A stretch of 64,000 bases of DNA. Source: Bryobacter sp964387685 (GTDB lineage Bacteria > Acidobacteriota > Terriglobia > Bryobacterales > Bryobacteraceae). The translations under genes and the position numbers were made by a program. The notes under the pieces are model-generated. The model worked only from the letters and a program-made list of their open reading frames with translations. It was not told where the DNA came from and searched no databases. The stretch covers positions 85,298 through 149,297 of the forward strand of contig CAYLXK010000013.1 of assembly GCA_964387685.1 (NCBI GenBank), read 5' to 3'. Below, in pieces: positions 40,854 through 49,166 of the stretch; within the stretch, counting starts at the first letter, position 1; every line of letters starts with the position of its first letter.

Positions 40854-42288
40854 TCCCGGCTGCCATCAGCCGCGCATTCTCGGCCCGCGCCACTTGTTGG
40901 TAGGCCAAACCCATGCCGCACATGATCGGCCAGTAGTATTGGTAAGCGAGGCTCGAAAAGTTCGACGTCACAAATAGGCCCGTCGCCGATATCAAAAGCG
41001 CTCCCGCAAATTCATGCCGCGGCAGCAGCGTCTTCGCCCGGTTTGCCCGCCGCAAATCGCTCCACACCGGCATCAACCCCGCCAGAATCATGGCCAAATA
41101 CAAAACCGTCCCCGGGATACCCGTTTCGCTGGAAACCTGCGTAAACGAGTTATGCGTTTCGCGCCAGAGCGCACGCCGGTTCTCGTTCTTCGCCAGGTCC
41201 GCCGACGCCACCTGAAACTGCCCCGGCCCCACGCCAAATAGCGGCTTCTGCATCGTCAAAATCAGGCTCTCCTTCAGATGCTGTTTCCGCGCCCTCGACG
41301 ATTCCGCCGCCTCGCTCGTATCGTCTTCTTCCTGATTTAACAGCGTCGCGTAACGGTAAATCAGATAGTCCGGAATAAAGGGAATCACCGCCACAGAGCC
41401 CAGCAGCAGCGTCGCCACAATCCCGATCCGCACGTGCACCTTCATTCCCGCCAGCAAAATCAGCCCGATGATCGACATGGCAATCAATCCGCTACGGGAA
41501 CCCGTGCGTAACACAATCAAGACCGCCACGCCTACCGACGCGCCCACCCCCAATATTCCGCGCCAACTTACAAAACCCCTCGTCCGTACCCAATAGATTA
41601 GGAACGGAAGCCCCAGCAACAACTGCAGCGCCATGATGTTCGGGTTGCTCAGCGAGGATTGGATCTCAAGCTTACCGCGCGAATCCTGCACGGTTCCAAA
41701 CTTCAGCAGCACGACAATATTCAGAATCGTCGCCCAGGCCAGAGCCCCTGCATAGGGCCGCAAATGCCTCTCTACGGCCGGCATCGTCGCCACAATCAGA
41801 AAGGCCGCGAGCGAAATCAGCCACGTCCCCTTGATGATCGCGAAGCTGCCCCCTTTCCATACGCTAAACGGGATGCAGATCACGCACCATGCGGTAAAAC
41901 CCAGAATCGCCAACGACGTCGGCTGGAATAGGGTCTGAAAAAGTCGCCCCGAGAGTATCGCGATCACTCCCGCGATCAGAAGCGATAGGATCGCAATTTT
42001 GAAACTCGTCCCCACCAAATTCGCCAACACTTCGGGCAAACGCGACACCACGACAAACAGAAAAAAGGCTACTACTGAGAGCCCAAAGCGGCTTATTCCA
42101 CTCTCCGCCCCCATCGATGCCGGCATCGATGCCGGCATCCGCACCGGCATACTGACTGGCGCCGCCGCCGGACGAGGCATAGTCGCCGAAGGCGCTTCCA
42201 TCCTCGGGGCGCTTCGGGCGCTGGGCCCCATGCCTCCTCCGCCCAGAGAGATCGGTAGCGGCGGATTCATTGATTTGAAGCGCGACAT
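40792..42288 (-). CDS. O-antigen ligase/polymerase-like membrane protein
   Basis: A 498-residue multi-pass protein with about ten hydrophobic segments. The large periplasmic loop holds the O-antigen-ligase (Wzy_C) motif: LFGVGPGQFQVASADLAKNE, then RRALWRETHNSFTQVSSETG and IPGTVLYLAMILAGLMPVW. Such proteins polymerise repeat units or attach glycan to lipid A or protein. The N terminus (about 65 residues) before the first helix is unusual: Pro/Met/Ala-rich with repeated MPxS units (see 42113-42160). The gene closes the polysaccharide locus on the right. Confidence 0.86.
   Translation of the reverse strand: MSRFKSMNPPLPISLGGGGMGPSARSAPRMEAPSATMPRPAAAPVSMPVRMPASMPASMGAESGISRFGLSVVAFFLFVVVSRLPEVLANLVGTSFKIAILSLLIAGVIAILSGRLFQTLFQPTSLAILGFTAWCVICIPFSVWKGGSFAIIKGTWLISLAAFLIVATMPAVERHLRPYAGALAWATILNIVVLLKFGTVQDSRGKLEIQSSLSNPNIMALQLLLGLPFLIYWVRTRGFVSWRGILGVGASVGVAVLIVLRTGSRSGLIAMSIIGLILLAGMKVHVRIGIVATLLLGSVAVIPFIPDYLIYRYATLLNQEEDDTSEAAESSRARKQHLKESLILTMQKPLFGVGPGQFQVASADLAKNENRRALWRETHNSFTQVSSETGIPGTVLYLAMILAGLMPVWSDLRRANRAKTLLPRHEFAGALLISATGLFVTSNFSSLAYQYYWPIMCGMGLAYQQVARAENARLMAAGINRGLSNRSVPPNSIPLPRR
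42113..42160. repeat. Four tandem 12-bp units in the N-terminal coding part of the ligase gene
   Basis: Two exact copies of ATCGATGCCGGC (42113-42124 and 42125-42136) are followed by two diverged ones, ATCCGCACCGGC and ATACTGACTGGC. On the coding strand they encode tandem Met-Pro-x-x tetrapeptides in the cytoplasmic tail. In-frame 12-bp units could change copy number by slipped replication without breaking the gene. Confidence 0.75.
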
Positions 42289-42311
42289 GTCTTCCTCCTC
42301 GCCTATCGGCG

Positions 42312-42914
42312 CTATTTCGCGCCCTTGTTAGGCTGCCAAAGCGCTTCCGGCGTTCCTAACGCATGGTTCACCCACCGGCTCCATACGAAAAAAGCGTCGC
42401 TCAGCCGGTTCAAATACAGCATGGCCTCGCGCGGAATCTCCTCCTGGTGCGACAGCGTCACCAACTCCCGCTCCGCCCGGCGGCATACCGTCCTGCATAC
42501 ATGCAGCTCGGCGCAGATTCTGGTCCCGCCCGGCAGCACGAAACTCCGCAACGGCTCCAGCACCGCGTTGTGCCGGTCGATATCCTGCTCCAGCTTTTCG
42601 ATCGTTTCGAAGTTTACCCGCGGCTGCTGCGGATGCAGATCCTGTGGCAGCGTCGCCAGGACGCTCCCCAGATTGAACAACTCGTGTTGCACTCGTTCGA
42701 GAATCCGCTCTAGCTCCAACAGCCCCTTCTCGGCCGCCGAAATGCGCACGAGCCCAACAAAGGCGTTGAGCTCGTCCACCGTTCCGAATACTTCAATCCG
42801 CTGGGCGTCCTTGGACACCCTCTGCCCCCCTACCAACCCCGTCTCCCCCTGGTCGCCGGTCCGTGTGTAGATCCGGTTCAGGGCAAGACGGGGCTCGTTG
42901 AAGGTTTCGCTCAT
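42312..42914 (-). CDS. Cob(I)yrinic acid a,c-diamide/cob(I)alamin adenosyltransferase, PduO type
   Basis: A 200-residue PduO-family protein. Its hallmark N terminus is RIYTRTGDQGETGLVGGQRV, the ATP-binding loop, followed by VFGTVDELNAFVGL and, in the C-terminal half, FVLPGGTRICAELHVCRTVC and RRAERELVTL. It transfers adenosine from ATP to reduced cobalamin, making the adenosylcobalamin used by the mutase at 10510-12021. The start at 42914 (MSETFNEPRLALNRIYTRTG) was preferred to a longer frame that overlaps the OmpA-like gene. It is 16 bases from that gene's stop, on the same strand. Confidence 0.92.
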   Translation of the reverse strand: MSETFNEPRLALNRIYTRTGDQGETGLVGGQRVSKDAQRIEVFGTVDELNAFVGLVRISAAEKGLLELERILERVQHELFNLGSVLATLPQDLHPQQPRVNFETIEKLEQDIDRHNAVLEPLRSFVLPGGTRICAELHVCRTVCRRAERELVTLSHQEEIPREAMLYLNRLSDAFFVWSRWVNHALGTPEALWQPNKGAK

Positions 42915-42930
42915 GGAAGCCGCTGGCCGC

Positions 42931-44958
42931 TTAGTTCGGACAGCCCTTCGTCTCAATCGCCGCCGCCGGTGCAGCCTGGATGCCGCCGATGCCGTTGGGC
43001 ATCGGGCCGCTCTTCGGCACCAGCCAGATCTCCACGCGCCGGTTCTTGGCATTGCCATCCGCCACGCTGATCTTCGAGCCGCCCTTTTCCTTCACCGTCG
43101 CCTCGCAAAGCGCCGTCTTGAAGGGCGACAATTGCTCGGCGCCCACCATGGCCACCTTGATGCGGCTCTTGCTTAGGCGCTTGCAGGGCTCCACGCCCGC
43201 GCTTAGCACCGCGGCTACATTCAACACGCGCTCTTCGTCCAGACTCCGTGACGTACCGGCCTTGCGGTCCCGCACCTTCACGTTCTTCTCCACGGCATCA
43301 TAGTGGCCCACCAGCAGCACGTCGTAGTCGCCCATCGAAGCCGCGCGCTCAAACGCTTGATCCAGCACGCGCTTGGCGCAGTTGTTGACCCGGGCGCCGT
43401 TTTTCGCGAACACCACATCGTCTAGTTGCATCGGTTGCAACGCCGGCGGGGCGGCCGGCGGAGCCGCCGGAGCCGGCGGCGCATTCACCGTCGCGCCTCC
43501 TCCATTCGGCTTCAAGCGTCCCAGCACATTGCCGTTCTGGTCCTTCACCGTCACCTGCGTGTCGATGACTTTCGACGGTCCGCCCGGCACCACCTGCACG
43601 CCGCGCGCCTCATATCGTACGCTGTCCTTGGTGTTGCCCGGCTTTAGTTTAGCCACTTCCACCACGGTCCTGCCATCGGGCGAGACAACCGCGCGGCTCG
43701 GGTCGGCCTTCACCGCCGCTTCCATCGCCGCCAACCCGCCGCTCACCGTCTGGCTCGGCTTCAGGGGCACCAGCGTGCCATCGTTCACTTCGTAAATCAC
43801 ATAGACATCCTCGCCGGCCGCCGGGCCGTCGTAGCGGATCGTCGATTCAATGATGGCGGTTCCGTTCTGGTTCAACGTCTGCGGGTCCATCGTTAGGCTC
43901 ACCAACTCAATCGTCGGCTTCTTCACCGTCAGGCTGGCCGTCCGCTCCGTCGCGGCAATCGGGAACTTCTTCAGATAATTTCGCGTCTTGCGGTCCACTA
44001 CTTTCGAGGTATCGGCCTCCACCACTACCTTCACCGGGCTGTCGCCCACCTTCAAGCCCTTCACCGCAATCATGTCCTCGCCCGCCACCGGCGCGCCATC
44101 CACCGTCCACTTATACTTGGGCGTCACACCCAGGCACGAGTTGGAAACCGGCACCTTGTAGCTGGTGCTCTCCGTCAACCAGATCGTGCTCGTGGCCGGT
44201 TCAACCGAACCCACCCGGAAGTCGCACACCGGACCCTGATCGATAGGACCCATGTAGAACACTACACCGCCCGTAGTCTGCAATGCGTTCAATGGCGTCG
44301 TGCGCGTGTAAACGATCGCCCCCGCCGGTCCGCTAGCCGGCACGCCAAAGTCCGGCGACGCGGTCGCGAATCCGCGCACGTCAAAGCGCAAACCTACCCG
44401 GTCCGTTAACTTCGCTTTCAGGCCCGCGCCGTAGTTGAACGCCGGGCGGAATTGCGATTCCAACATCACCGCCTGCCGGAAGGGCGTATTCACGCCATTT
44501 CCCACCTGCCGTCGGGCGTCTTCGGTAACTCCAAACCAATCTAGGCCAAAGCCCATCGTCACAAACGGACGGATCCGGCTTTCCCGCGGCGTGAAGTGCA
44601 ATACGGGGTTGAAATGGAACTGCCGCAGGCGCGCCCCCAGCGCGTAATCGTTTGATGTCCCCGGTACCCGGTACTCCAGGTTCGCCGTCCCATGCACCAT
44701 CCCGGTCTGTTCCAAACTCACATAGTTCCAAATATTCTGGGTGAAACGAAAGCCCGCTACCCCGCCATTTACCAAGTCCTGATTCGGCACGTCGTTTTGC
44801 CGCTTGAAGAAATGCGCGCCGCCGAACAGGTTGATCTCAAAGAGGTCTCCGCCGCTGCTCGACTGCTTCGGCGCCGAAGCCGAACTCGTCTGCCCATTCA
44901 GCAAAAAGCCGCTCCCGAGGAGCAACGCGGTTCCTAGTGCCGTCTTCGAAAAGTTCAT
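42931..44958 (-). CDS. Outer-membrane protein with N-terminal beta-barrel-like domain and C-terminal OmpA-like domain
   Basis: A 675-residue protein. A signal peptide (TALGTALLLGSGFLLNGQTS) is followed by an OmpA/OmpX-like beta-barrel of about 230 residues (FEINLFGGAHFFKRQNDVPN, GVAGFRFTQNIWNYVSLEQT, FVTMGFGLDWFGV). The middle carries Ig/PKD-like beta domains with repeated VKPTIELVSLTMDP-type strands and a Pro/Ala-rich linker near residue 500 (NAPPAPAAPPAAPPALQPMQ). The last 150 residues resemble OmpA-like peptidoglycan-binding domains, with DDVVFAKNGARVNNCAKRVL and NAKNRRVEIWLVPK, though the core is interrupted by insertions. It probably links the outer membrane to the wall. Confidence 0.82.
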   Translation of the reverse strand: MNFSKTALGTALLLGSGFLLNGQTSSASAPKQSSSGGDLFEINLFGGAHFFKRQNDVPNQDLVNGGVAGFRFTQNIWNYVSLEQTGMVHGTANLEYRVPGTSNDYALGARLRQFHFNPVLHFTPRESRIRPFVTMGFGLDWFGVTEDARRQVGNGVNTPFRQAVMLESQFRPAFNYGAGLKAKLTDRVGLRFDVRGFATASPDFGVPASGPAGAIVYTRTTPLNALQTTGGVVFYMGPIDQGPVCDFRVGSVEPATSTIWLTESTSYKVPVSNSCLGVTPKYKWTVDGAPVAGEDMIAVKGLKVGDSPVKVVVEADTSKVVDRKTRNYLKKFPIAATERTASLTVKKPTIELVSLTMDPQTLNQNGTAIIESTIRYDGPAAGEDVYVIYEVNDGTLVPLKPSQTVSGGLAAMEAAVKADPSRAVVSPDGRTVVEVAKLKPGNTKDSVRYEARGVQVVPGGPSKVIDTQVTVKDQNGNVLGRLKPNGGGATVNAPPAPAAPPAAPPALQPMQLDDVVFAKNGARVNNCAKRVLDQAFERAASMGDYDVLLVGHYDAVEKNVKVRDRKAGTSRSLDEERVLNVAAVLSAGVEPCKRLSKSRIKVAMVGAEQLSPFKTALCEATVKEKGGSKISVADGNAKNRRVEIWLVPKSGPMPNGIGGIQAAPAAAIETKGCPN

Positions 44959-44982
44959 AGATGGAGTTTTCCCAATACTTTC

Positions 44983-46443
44983 CTAGTCTAGCGGATTTTG
45001 GTCCAGGTCATATGAAAAAAGCCCTCGATCTTCGCTGATAACAAGGAGTTGCGAGGATTGCGACGCCGCTATCTCCAGCCTACGGAAGCGCGTTTTTATC
45101 CCCTCCTCAGCCGGCAGCCAATACCAGGATCGCCCCGCGTCGCGGGACCAAAAAACCCGCTGCCCTCTCAGAGCGTATACATAGCCCCTTTGTTTCGGAT
45201 TAAAGGCAACGCTCCGAATCCAACCCGGCCCCAGCCCTCCCTCCACCGCCTGCCACGTCCGACCTTCGTCGTGGCTTCTCTCTAGCCCCCGCGGCGTGGC
45301 CGCCAGCCAGTGCTCCGAAGTAAACGGGTCCCGCCGAACCTCAAAAGCCTTATCCGGTCCAGGCAACTGCTCGCCGTTATCTTCCAATTCCCCCATCGCT
45401 GTCCAACTCTTCCCGTCGTCTCTCACCCCGCTCACACTCCGGCTTACAAAGCCCTCATGCCTCGGCTCAAACGTTTCTCCCCCGTCGCGAGTCCACAAAA
45501 TGCCGTGCCGCTCGGTCGACGCGTAAATCAGCCCCGCACGTTCCGGATGAAACGCCAAGCTCGTCGCCACATACGCGTTCAACTTGCTCCAGGTCGTCCC
45601 CGCATCGAGGCTCCGCCACATCCCCGCGCTTGTCCCCGCCAGCACTCGCTTCCCCTCGTGCGGATCTTGCGCCACCACGTACGTGCGCCGGTTTGTCCCC
45701 GGAATTCCCTGCGCCCTCCTCCACGCCGCGCCCCCATTCAGCGAGCAGTAAATCCCGCTACACGCGCTGGCAAATACCCGGCCCGGCATCGACGGATCTA
45801 CCGCTATCGAGAAGATATCGGAGTCGTCGTACATACCCAAATGCGCCTTGCGCCACGTCACGCCCCCATCGGTGGTCTTCCACGGCAGATGCGGTGTCCC
45901 GGCGTAAAGGGTCCCTGCCTTTGCCGGATCAAAAGCCACGCTCACAATCGCCGCTAGATCTGGAATCGCCGCCGGACTTCCGCGCCGCCATGTCCTCGCG
46001 CCATCGTGCGAGAGCCACACCCCTTGGTTGGTCCCCGCTGCCATCACCCGCGGGTCTTTCGCCCACACGGTCAGCGCATAAATGCTCAGCTTCTCCGTCC
46101 CGGGCGCCACGCTCCAACGGGCTCCCTCATCCCGGCTCGTCCATAATCCCCCCGGTGCCGCCCCCACCAGCCACTGCCCCGCCGCAATCGCCGCACAGTC
46201 TAGCCGCGCGCCCTCAAGCGCGGGGAATGCATCCGACTCTTGCCAACTCGCCCCCCCATTGCCGCTGCGGAACACTCCCGCCCCCCGCATCGTCAACGCC
46301 AGCAACGTCTCGGGCTTGGCCGCATCCAGCCGCACCACGCGCGCACTCCCGCCCCACGGTCCAATTGCTTTCCATTGGGGATATCGTCGCGCTAGTGCGG
46401 CCATCGGCGCTCCTAGCAAAATCCTTCGGGTAACGCGCTCCAC
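44983..46443 (-). CDS. BNR/sortilin-like beta-propeller protein, probably exported
   Basis: A 486-residue protein of repeated propeller blades with the BNR pattern S-x-D-x-G-x-x-W: SGNGGASWQESDAF, SRDEGARWSVAPG, SHDGARTWRRGSPA, SLDAGTTWSKLNAY, SHDEGRTWQAVEGG and SRDAGRSWYWLPAE. The N terminus MERVTRRILLGAPMAALARR holds a weak Tat-like RR motif. Such proteins are annotated as glycosyl hydrolase-like or photosystem-stability-factor-like; sugar cleavage is not shown. It follows the radical SAM gene by 6 bases and is probably in the same transcript. Confidence 0.83.
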   Translation of the reverse strand: MERVTRRILLGAPMAALARRYPQWKAIGPWGGSARVVRLDAAKPETLLALTMRGAGVFRSGNGGASWQESDAFPALEGARLDCAAIAAGQWLVGAAPGGLWTSRDEGARWSVAPGTEKLSIYALTVWAKDPRVMAAGTNQGVWLSHDGARTWRRGSPAAIPDLAAIVSVAFDPAKAGTLYAGTPHLPWKTTDGGVTWRKAHLGMYDDSDIFSIAVDPSMPGRVFASACSGIYCSLNGGAAWRRAQGIPGTNRRTYVVAQDPHEGKRVLAGTSAGMWRSLDAGTTWSKLNAYVATSLAFHPERAGLIYASTERHGILWTRDGGETFEPRHEGFVSRSVSGVRDDGKSWTAMGELEDNGEQLPGPDKAFEVRRDPFTSEHWLAATPRGLERSHDEGRTWQAVEGGLGPGWIRSVAFNPKQRGYVYALRGQRVFWSRDAGRSWYWLPAEEGIKTRFRRLEIAASQSSQLLVISEDRGLFSYDLDQNPLD

Positions 46444-46449
46444 TCCCTT

Positions 46450-47691
46450 CTAGTATGGGCTGATCGAGTGCTTCCCCGGCATCGCCACCGCGCGCCCCAT
46501 CAACTTCGTCAATTCGCCCTCCAGCGGCCCCACCGCCTTCGCAAAAATCATCTTGTAGCTCTGGCAGAAGTAGTCCAGATCCGCAAAATCGCCCTTCGGC
46601 CCGTGCCGGAACTTCGGGCAGCCCCCATGGCAAATCGATTGGTACTCGCACACCTGGCACTCCGGATGCGCAATCGTCTTCTTCTCGGCAAAGCTGTAGC
46701 GCCGGTTCCGCCGCGCAATCTCCGCCCAGCTATCGTCGTTGATGTTCCCCAGCTTCCAACCCGCCTCCACAAAGAAATCGCAGGGAAACACATCGCCGTT
46801 ATGCTCCACCACGGCATAGCTGTCGCATGTCTCGTGCATCGTGCAGTTGCCTGGCTTCTGCCCCGCGATCGCCTCGGCCATGTTGTCGAAAAAGCGAATC
46901 CGCATCTTCTTGCGCTCCGGCCACCATTCCTCAAACGTCTCCACCAGAAATCGTCCGTACTGTTCCGGCGTAATCGTAAACGGCAGTCCCTTGCCCGCGC
47001 CACCAAACTCCGCCAGCGGAATGTACTGGATGTTGTCCACCCCCAGGCTCTTATAGAAGCGATACAGCTCCCGCGGCTTCTCTACATTGGCCTGGCTCAA
47101 AACGCACAAAACATTGAAATCGACTTTGTTCTTCTTCATCGATTCCATCCCCCGCATCACCCACTTAAAGGTCCCGTGCCCCTCCTTGTTGTAGCGGTAT
47201 TTGTCGTTGATCTCTTCCGGCCCGTCCAGCGACAGCCCTATCAGCCAGTTGTACTCCCGAAACATCTGCGACCAGTTGTCGTCCAGCAGCACCCCATTCG
47301 TCTGCAGCGCGTTCGACACGCTCTGCCCATCCCGCCCCAGCCGCGTCTGCAACTCCACCAGTTTTTCGAAAAACGGCAGCCCCGCGAGCGTCGGCTCGCC
47401 CCCCTGAAACGCAAACGTTGAATTCGGATACGAATAGAACAGAAAGCTGTCCACCAGCCGCTCTAGCGTCTCCGTGCTCATCCTCCGCGCCGGCAGGTCC
47501 GCGTAAGGGTCCAGGTCGCGGTCCAGGTAAAAGCAATACGAACAGTCCAGATTGCACACCGCCGACGCTGGTTTGATCAGAATCGAGCCAATCCGCGGCG
47601 CCGGGCCTGGCCGTTCCCCATACAGCCCGATTCCCGGCCCCGAAGCCTGTCCCAAAATGTGAAACGCCTCAGTATTACCCACATCGCCCAT
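46450..47691 (-). CDS. Radical SAM enzyme of the anaerobic sulfatase-maturase (anSME) type
   Basis: A 413-residue radical SAM/SPASM protein. The AdoMet-cluster motif is C46-x3-C50-x2-C53 in PASAVCNLDCSYCFYLDRDL, followed by FAFQGGEPTLAGLPFFEKLV, a sequence very typical of anSME. Further cysteines (KPGNCTMHETCDSY, GDVFPCDFFVE, CQVCEYQSICHGGC and YFCQSYK) would bind two extra [4Fe-4S] clusters. anSME turns a Cys or Ser of a sulfatase into formylglycine without oxygen. The start is 47691 or an ATG 8 codons earlier; the frame above reads antisense to dps. No sulfatase gene is in this window. Confidence 0.88.
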   Translation of the reverse strand: MGDVGNTEAFHILGQASGPGIGLYGERPGPAPRIGSILIKPASAVCNLDCSYCFYLDRDLDPYADLPARRMSTETLERLVDSFLFYSYPNSTFAFQGGEPTLAGLPFFEKLVELQTRLGRDGQSVSNALQTNGVLLDDNWSQMFREYNWLIGLSLDGPEEINDKYRYNKEGHGTFKWVMRGMESMKKNKVDFNVLCVLSQANVEKPRELYRFYKSLGVDNIQYIPLAEFGGAGKGLPFTITPEQYGRFLVETFEEWWPERKKMRIRFFDNMAEAIAGQKPGNCTMHETCDSYAVVEHNGDVFPCDFFVEAGWKLGNINDDSWAEIARRNRRYSFAEKKTIAHPECQVCEYQSICHGGCPKFRHGPKGDFADLDYFCQSYKMIFAKAVGPLEGELTKLMGRAVAMPGKHSISPY

Positions 47692-47733
47692 AAGCGTTGA
47701 GTCTATCAGCGCCATGCCATCATCAGGAAAGAT

Positions 47734-48210
47734 ATGAGCGACATGAACACTGGATTGACTCTCGAAAAGCGGCAGGGCGTGGCCGCCCTCCTTAAGCCTT
47801 TGCTCGCCGACGAATACGTTCTCTACACCAAAACCCGCCGTTACCACTGGAACGTCGAGGGAATCCACTTCCATGACCTTCACAAGTTCTTCGAAAGCCA
47901 GTACGAAGAGATTGATGAAGTCATCGACGAAGTCGCCGAACGCATCCGGGCCGTTGGCGAATACTCCCCCGGCAGCCTCGCCGAATTCCTCAAAGACACC
48001 CGCCTCAAGGAAGACTCGGGCGGGCAGATCAAGCCCCCTGCCATGATCGCGAATCTCCTGGCCGATCACGAAGCCATCATCCGCTCCTTGCGCGTCGACC
48101 TCGAAACCGCCAAGGACTCCTTTGGCGACTCGGGCACCCAGGACTTCCTCACCGGCCTCCTCGAAGCCCACGAAAAAGCCGCCTGGATGCTCCGCTCCCT
48201 CTTGGCCTAG
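47734..48210 (+). CDS. dps: Dps-family DNA-protection/ferritin-like protein
   Basis: A 158-residue Dps. The ferroxidase site is built from TRRYHWNVEGIHFHDLHKFF and QYEEIDEVIDEVAERIRAVG, with the conserved His, Asp and Glu of the inter-subunit site. Twelve subunits form a shell that stores iron, consumes peroxide and coats DNA. The N-terminal tail MSDMNTGLTLEKRQ is short and not Lys-rich. An AGGAAAG ribosome site lies before the ATG. It is divergent from the radical SAM gene, 42 bases apart, and its stop lies 8 bases from the phytase end. Confidence 0.93.
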   Translation: MSDMNTGLTLEKRQGVAALLKPLLADEYVLYTKTRRYHWNVEGIHFHDLHKFFESQYEEIDEVIDEVAERIRAVGEYSPGSLAEFLKDTRLKEDSGGQIKPPAMIANLLADHEAIIRSLRVDLETAKDSFGDSGTQDFLTGLLEAHEKAAWMLRSLLA

Positions 48211-48218
48211 ACGTCCGG

Positions 48219-49166
48219 CTACGGCCTCAACTTCAACGCCGCCGCAATCGCCTTCCACTCCGTCAGCAGGAAATTGCGGCGGCTATCGTTCATCGCGATA
48301 AAAAGCCCAAACGGCGCTAGATCAATCCCATCGGTTGTGTCCGCTCCCACGCGAAACACCCCGATCTCCTCAAGCGTGTCCCTCGAGAACACATGAAACT
48401 CCGAGTTTGGATGCTGTTGGTCCGTCCCAATGATGTAGTTGCGGTACACAGCGATACCCTCCCGGTCCCCTTTCCACCCCTTCTGCGCAAATAATGCCAG
48501 TTGCTTAGCCGCGTCCGGATGTTTCGGGTCCGCGTGGTACTTCCGAATCCCCGCCCCCTCATCGGAGTAATACACGTGTCCTCTCTCCTGGTCCACCGCT
48601 ACCGCCTCAATCTCCTTCGTCCCACTAAATAGGCCAAACTCCCGCACCTTCTCGCCCCGCAGCTTCCCGCCTTCTTCAAATAGCCTGTACTGCCACAGGT
48701 AACTTCCGCTCGGCCCCGTCTTCCGGCTGACAATCGCGAACAAATCGCCCTTGCGCTTGTAAAGTCCGATCCCCATCGGCTGCTCAAACACCGGGATCGC
48801 CGCCAGGTCCTTCAGCCCCACCCCTGGCACCACTTCAAACACCCGCAGTTGGTTCTTGTTCCGCTCCGTCGCCACGGCCACGTCAATTCTGCGCCCACCT
48901 ACCCTGATCCCGTAGGCAACGTCGATGTTGTTCGGCCGGTCTACATTCGGAATCGCCATCAACCGGCTCCCGTCCAGCCGGTACACAGCAATCGCACCCT
49001 CCGGCGCCGCCGCCTTCACCGTGCCGAAAATCAGACTTTCCGCGCGCTTCTTCGAGTTCACCCACACGGCCGGATCGTCCGTCTGCTGGGCTTCGGAAAC
49101 AGTTTCGCCGCGGGGCCGCACATCCACTTGTGCCCACAACCCCGCGGCGAAAATCAGTTCGATCAT
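48219..49166 (-). CDS. Beta-propeller phytase (BPP)
   Basis: A 315-residue secreted protein; MIELIFAAGLWAQV is a short signal peptide. BPP landmarks are QQTDDPAVWVNSKKRAESLI, NVDRPNNIDVAYGIRVGGRR, DVAVATERNKNQLRVFEVVP, YYSDEGAGIRKYHADPKHPD, GDREGIAVYRNYIIGTDQQH and PNSEFHVFSRD, with the Asp/Glu residues that hold Ca2+. It releases phosphate from phytate (inositol hexakisphosphate) in a Ca2+-dependent reaction. The ATG overlaps the stop of the TonB-dependent receptor by one base (TAATG), a pairing often seen with BPP enzymes. Confidence 0.88.
   Translation of the reverse strand: MIELIFAAGLWAQVDVRPRGETVSEAQQTDDPAVWVNSKKRAESLIFGTVKAAAPEGAIAVYRLDGSRLMAIPNVDRPNNIDVAYGIRVGGRRIDVAVATERNKNQLRVFEVVPGVGLKDLAAIPVFEQPMGIGLYKRKGDLFAIVSRKTGPSGSYLWQYRLFEEGGKLRGEKVREFGLFSGTKEIEAVAVDQERGHVYYSDEGAGIRKYHADPKHPDAAKQLALFAQKGWKGDREGIAVYRNYIIGTDQQHPNSEFHVFSRDTLEEIGVFRVGADTTDGIDLAPFGLFIAMNDSRRNFLLTEWKAIAAALKLRP

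Noticed and set aside
42915..42930. A cobalamin riboswitch before the adenosyltransferase gene.
   Set aside because: Only 16 bases separate it from the upstream gene, which is on the same strand, so there is no room for the aptamer.
45750..45830. An S-x-P-x-R string (SMPGR) in the BNR protein next to the sulfatase-maturase-like gene, as a possible formylglycine site.
   Set aside because: It falls in a blade of the type DPSMPGRVFASA, where DP-x-x-P-x-x-V/L is a normal propeller phrase, and it lacks the following TG of sulfatase signatures.
47692..48258. An N-terminal extension of the radical SAM enzyme by about 190 residues.
   Set aside because: It is the antisense of the dps gene and contains no domain; the anSME-type N terminus starts after 47715.
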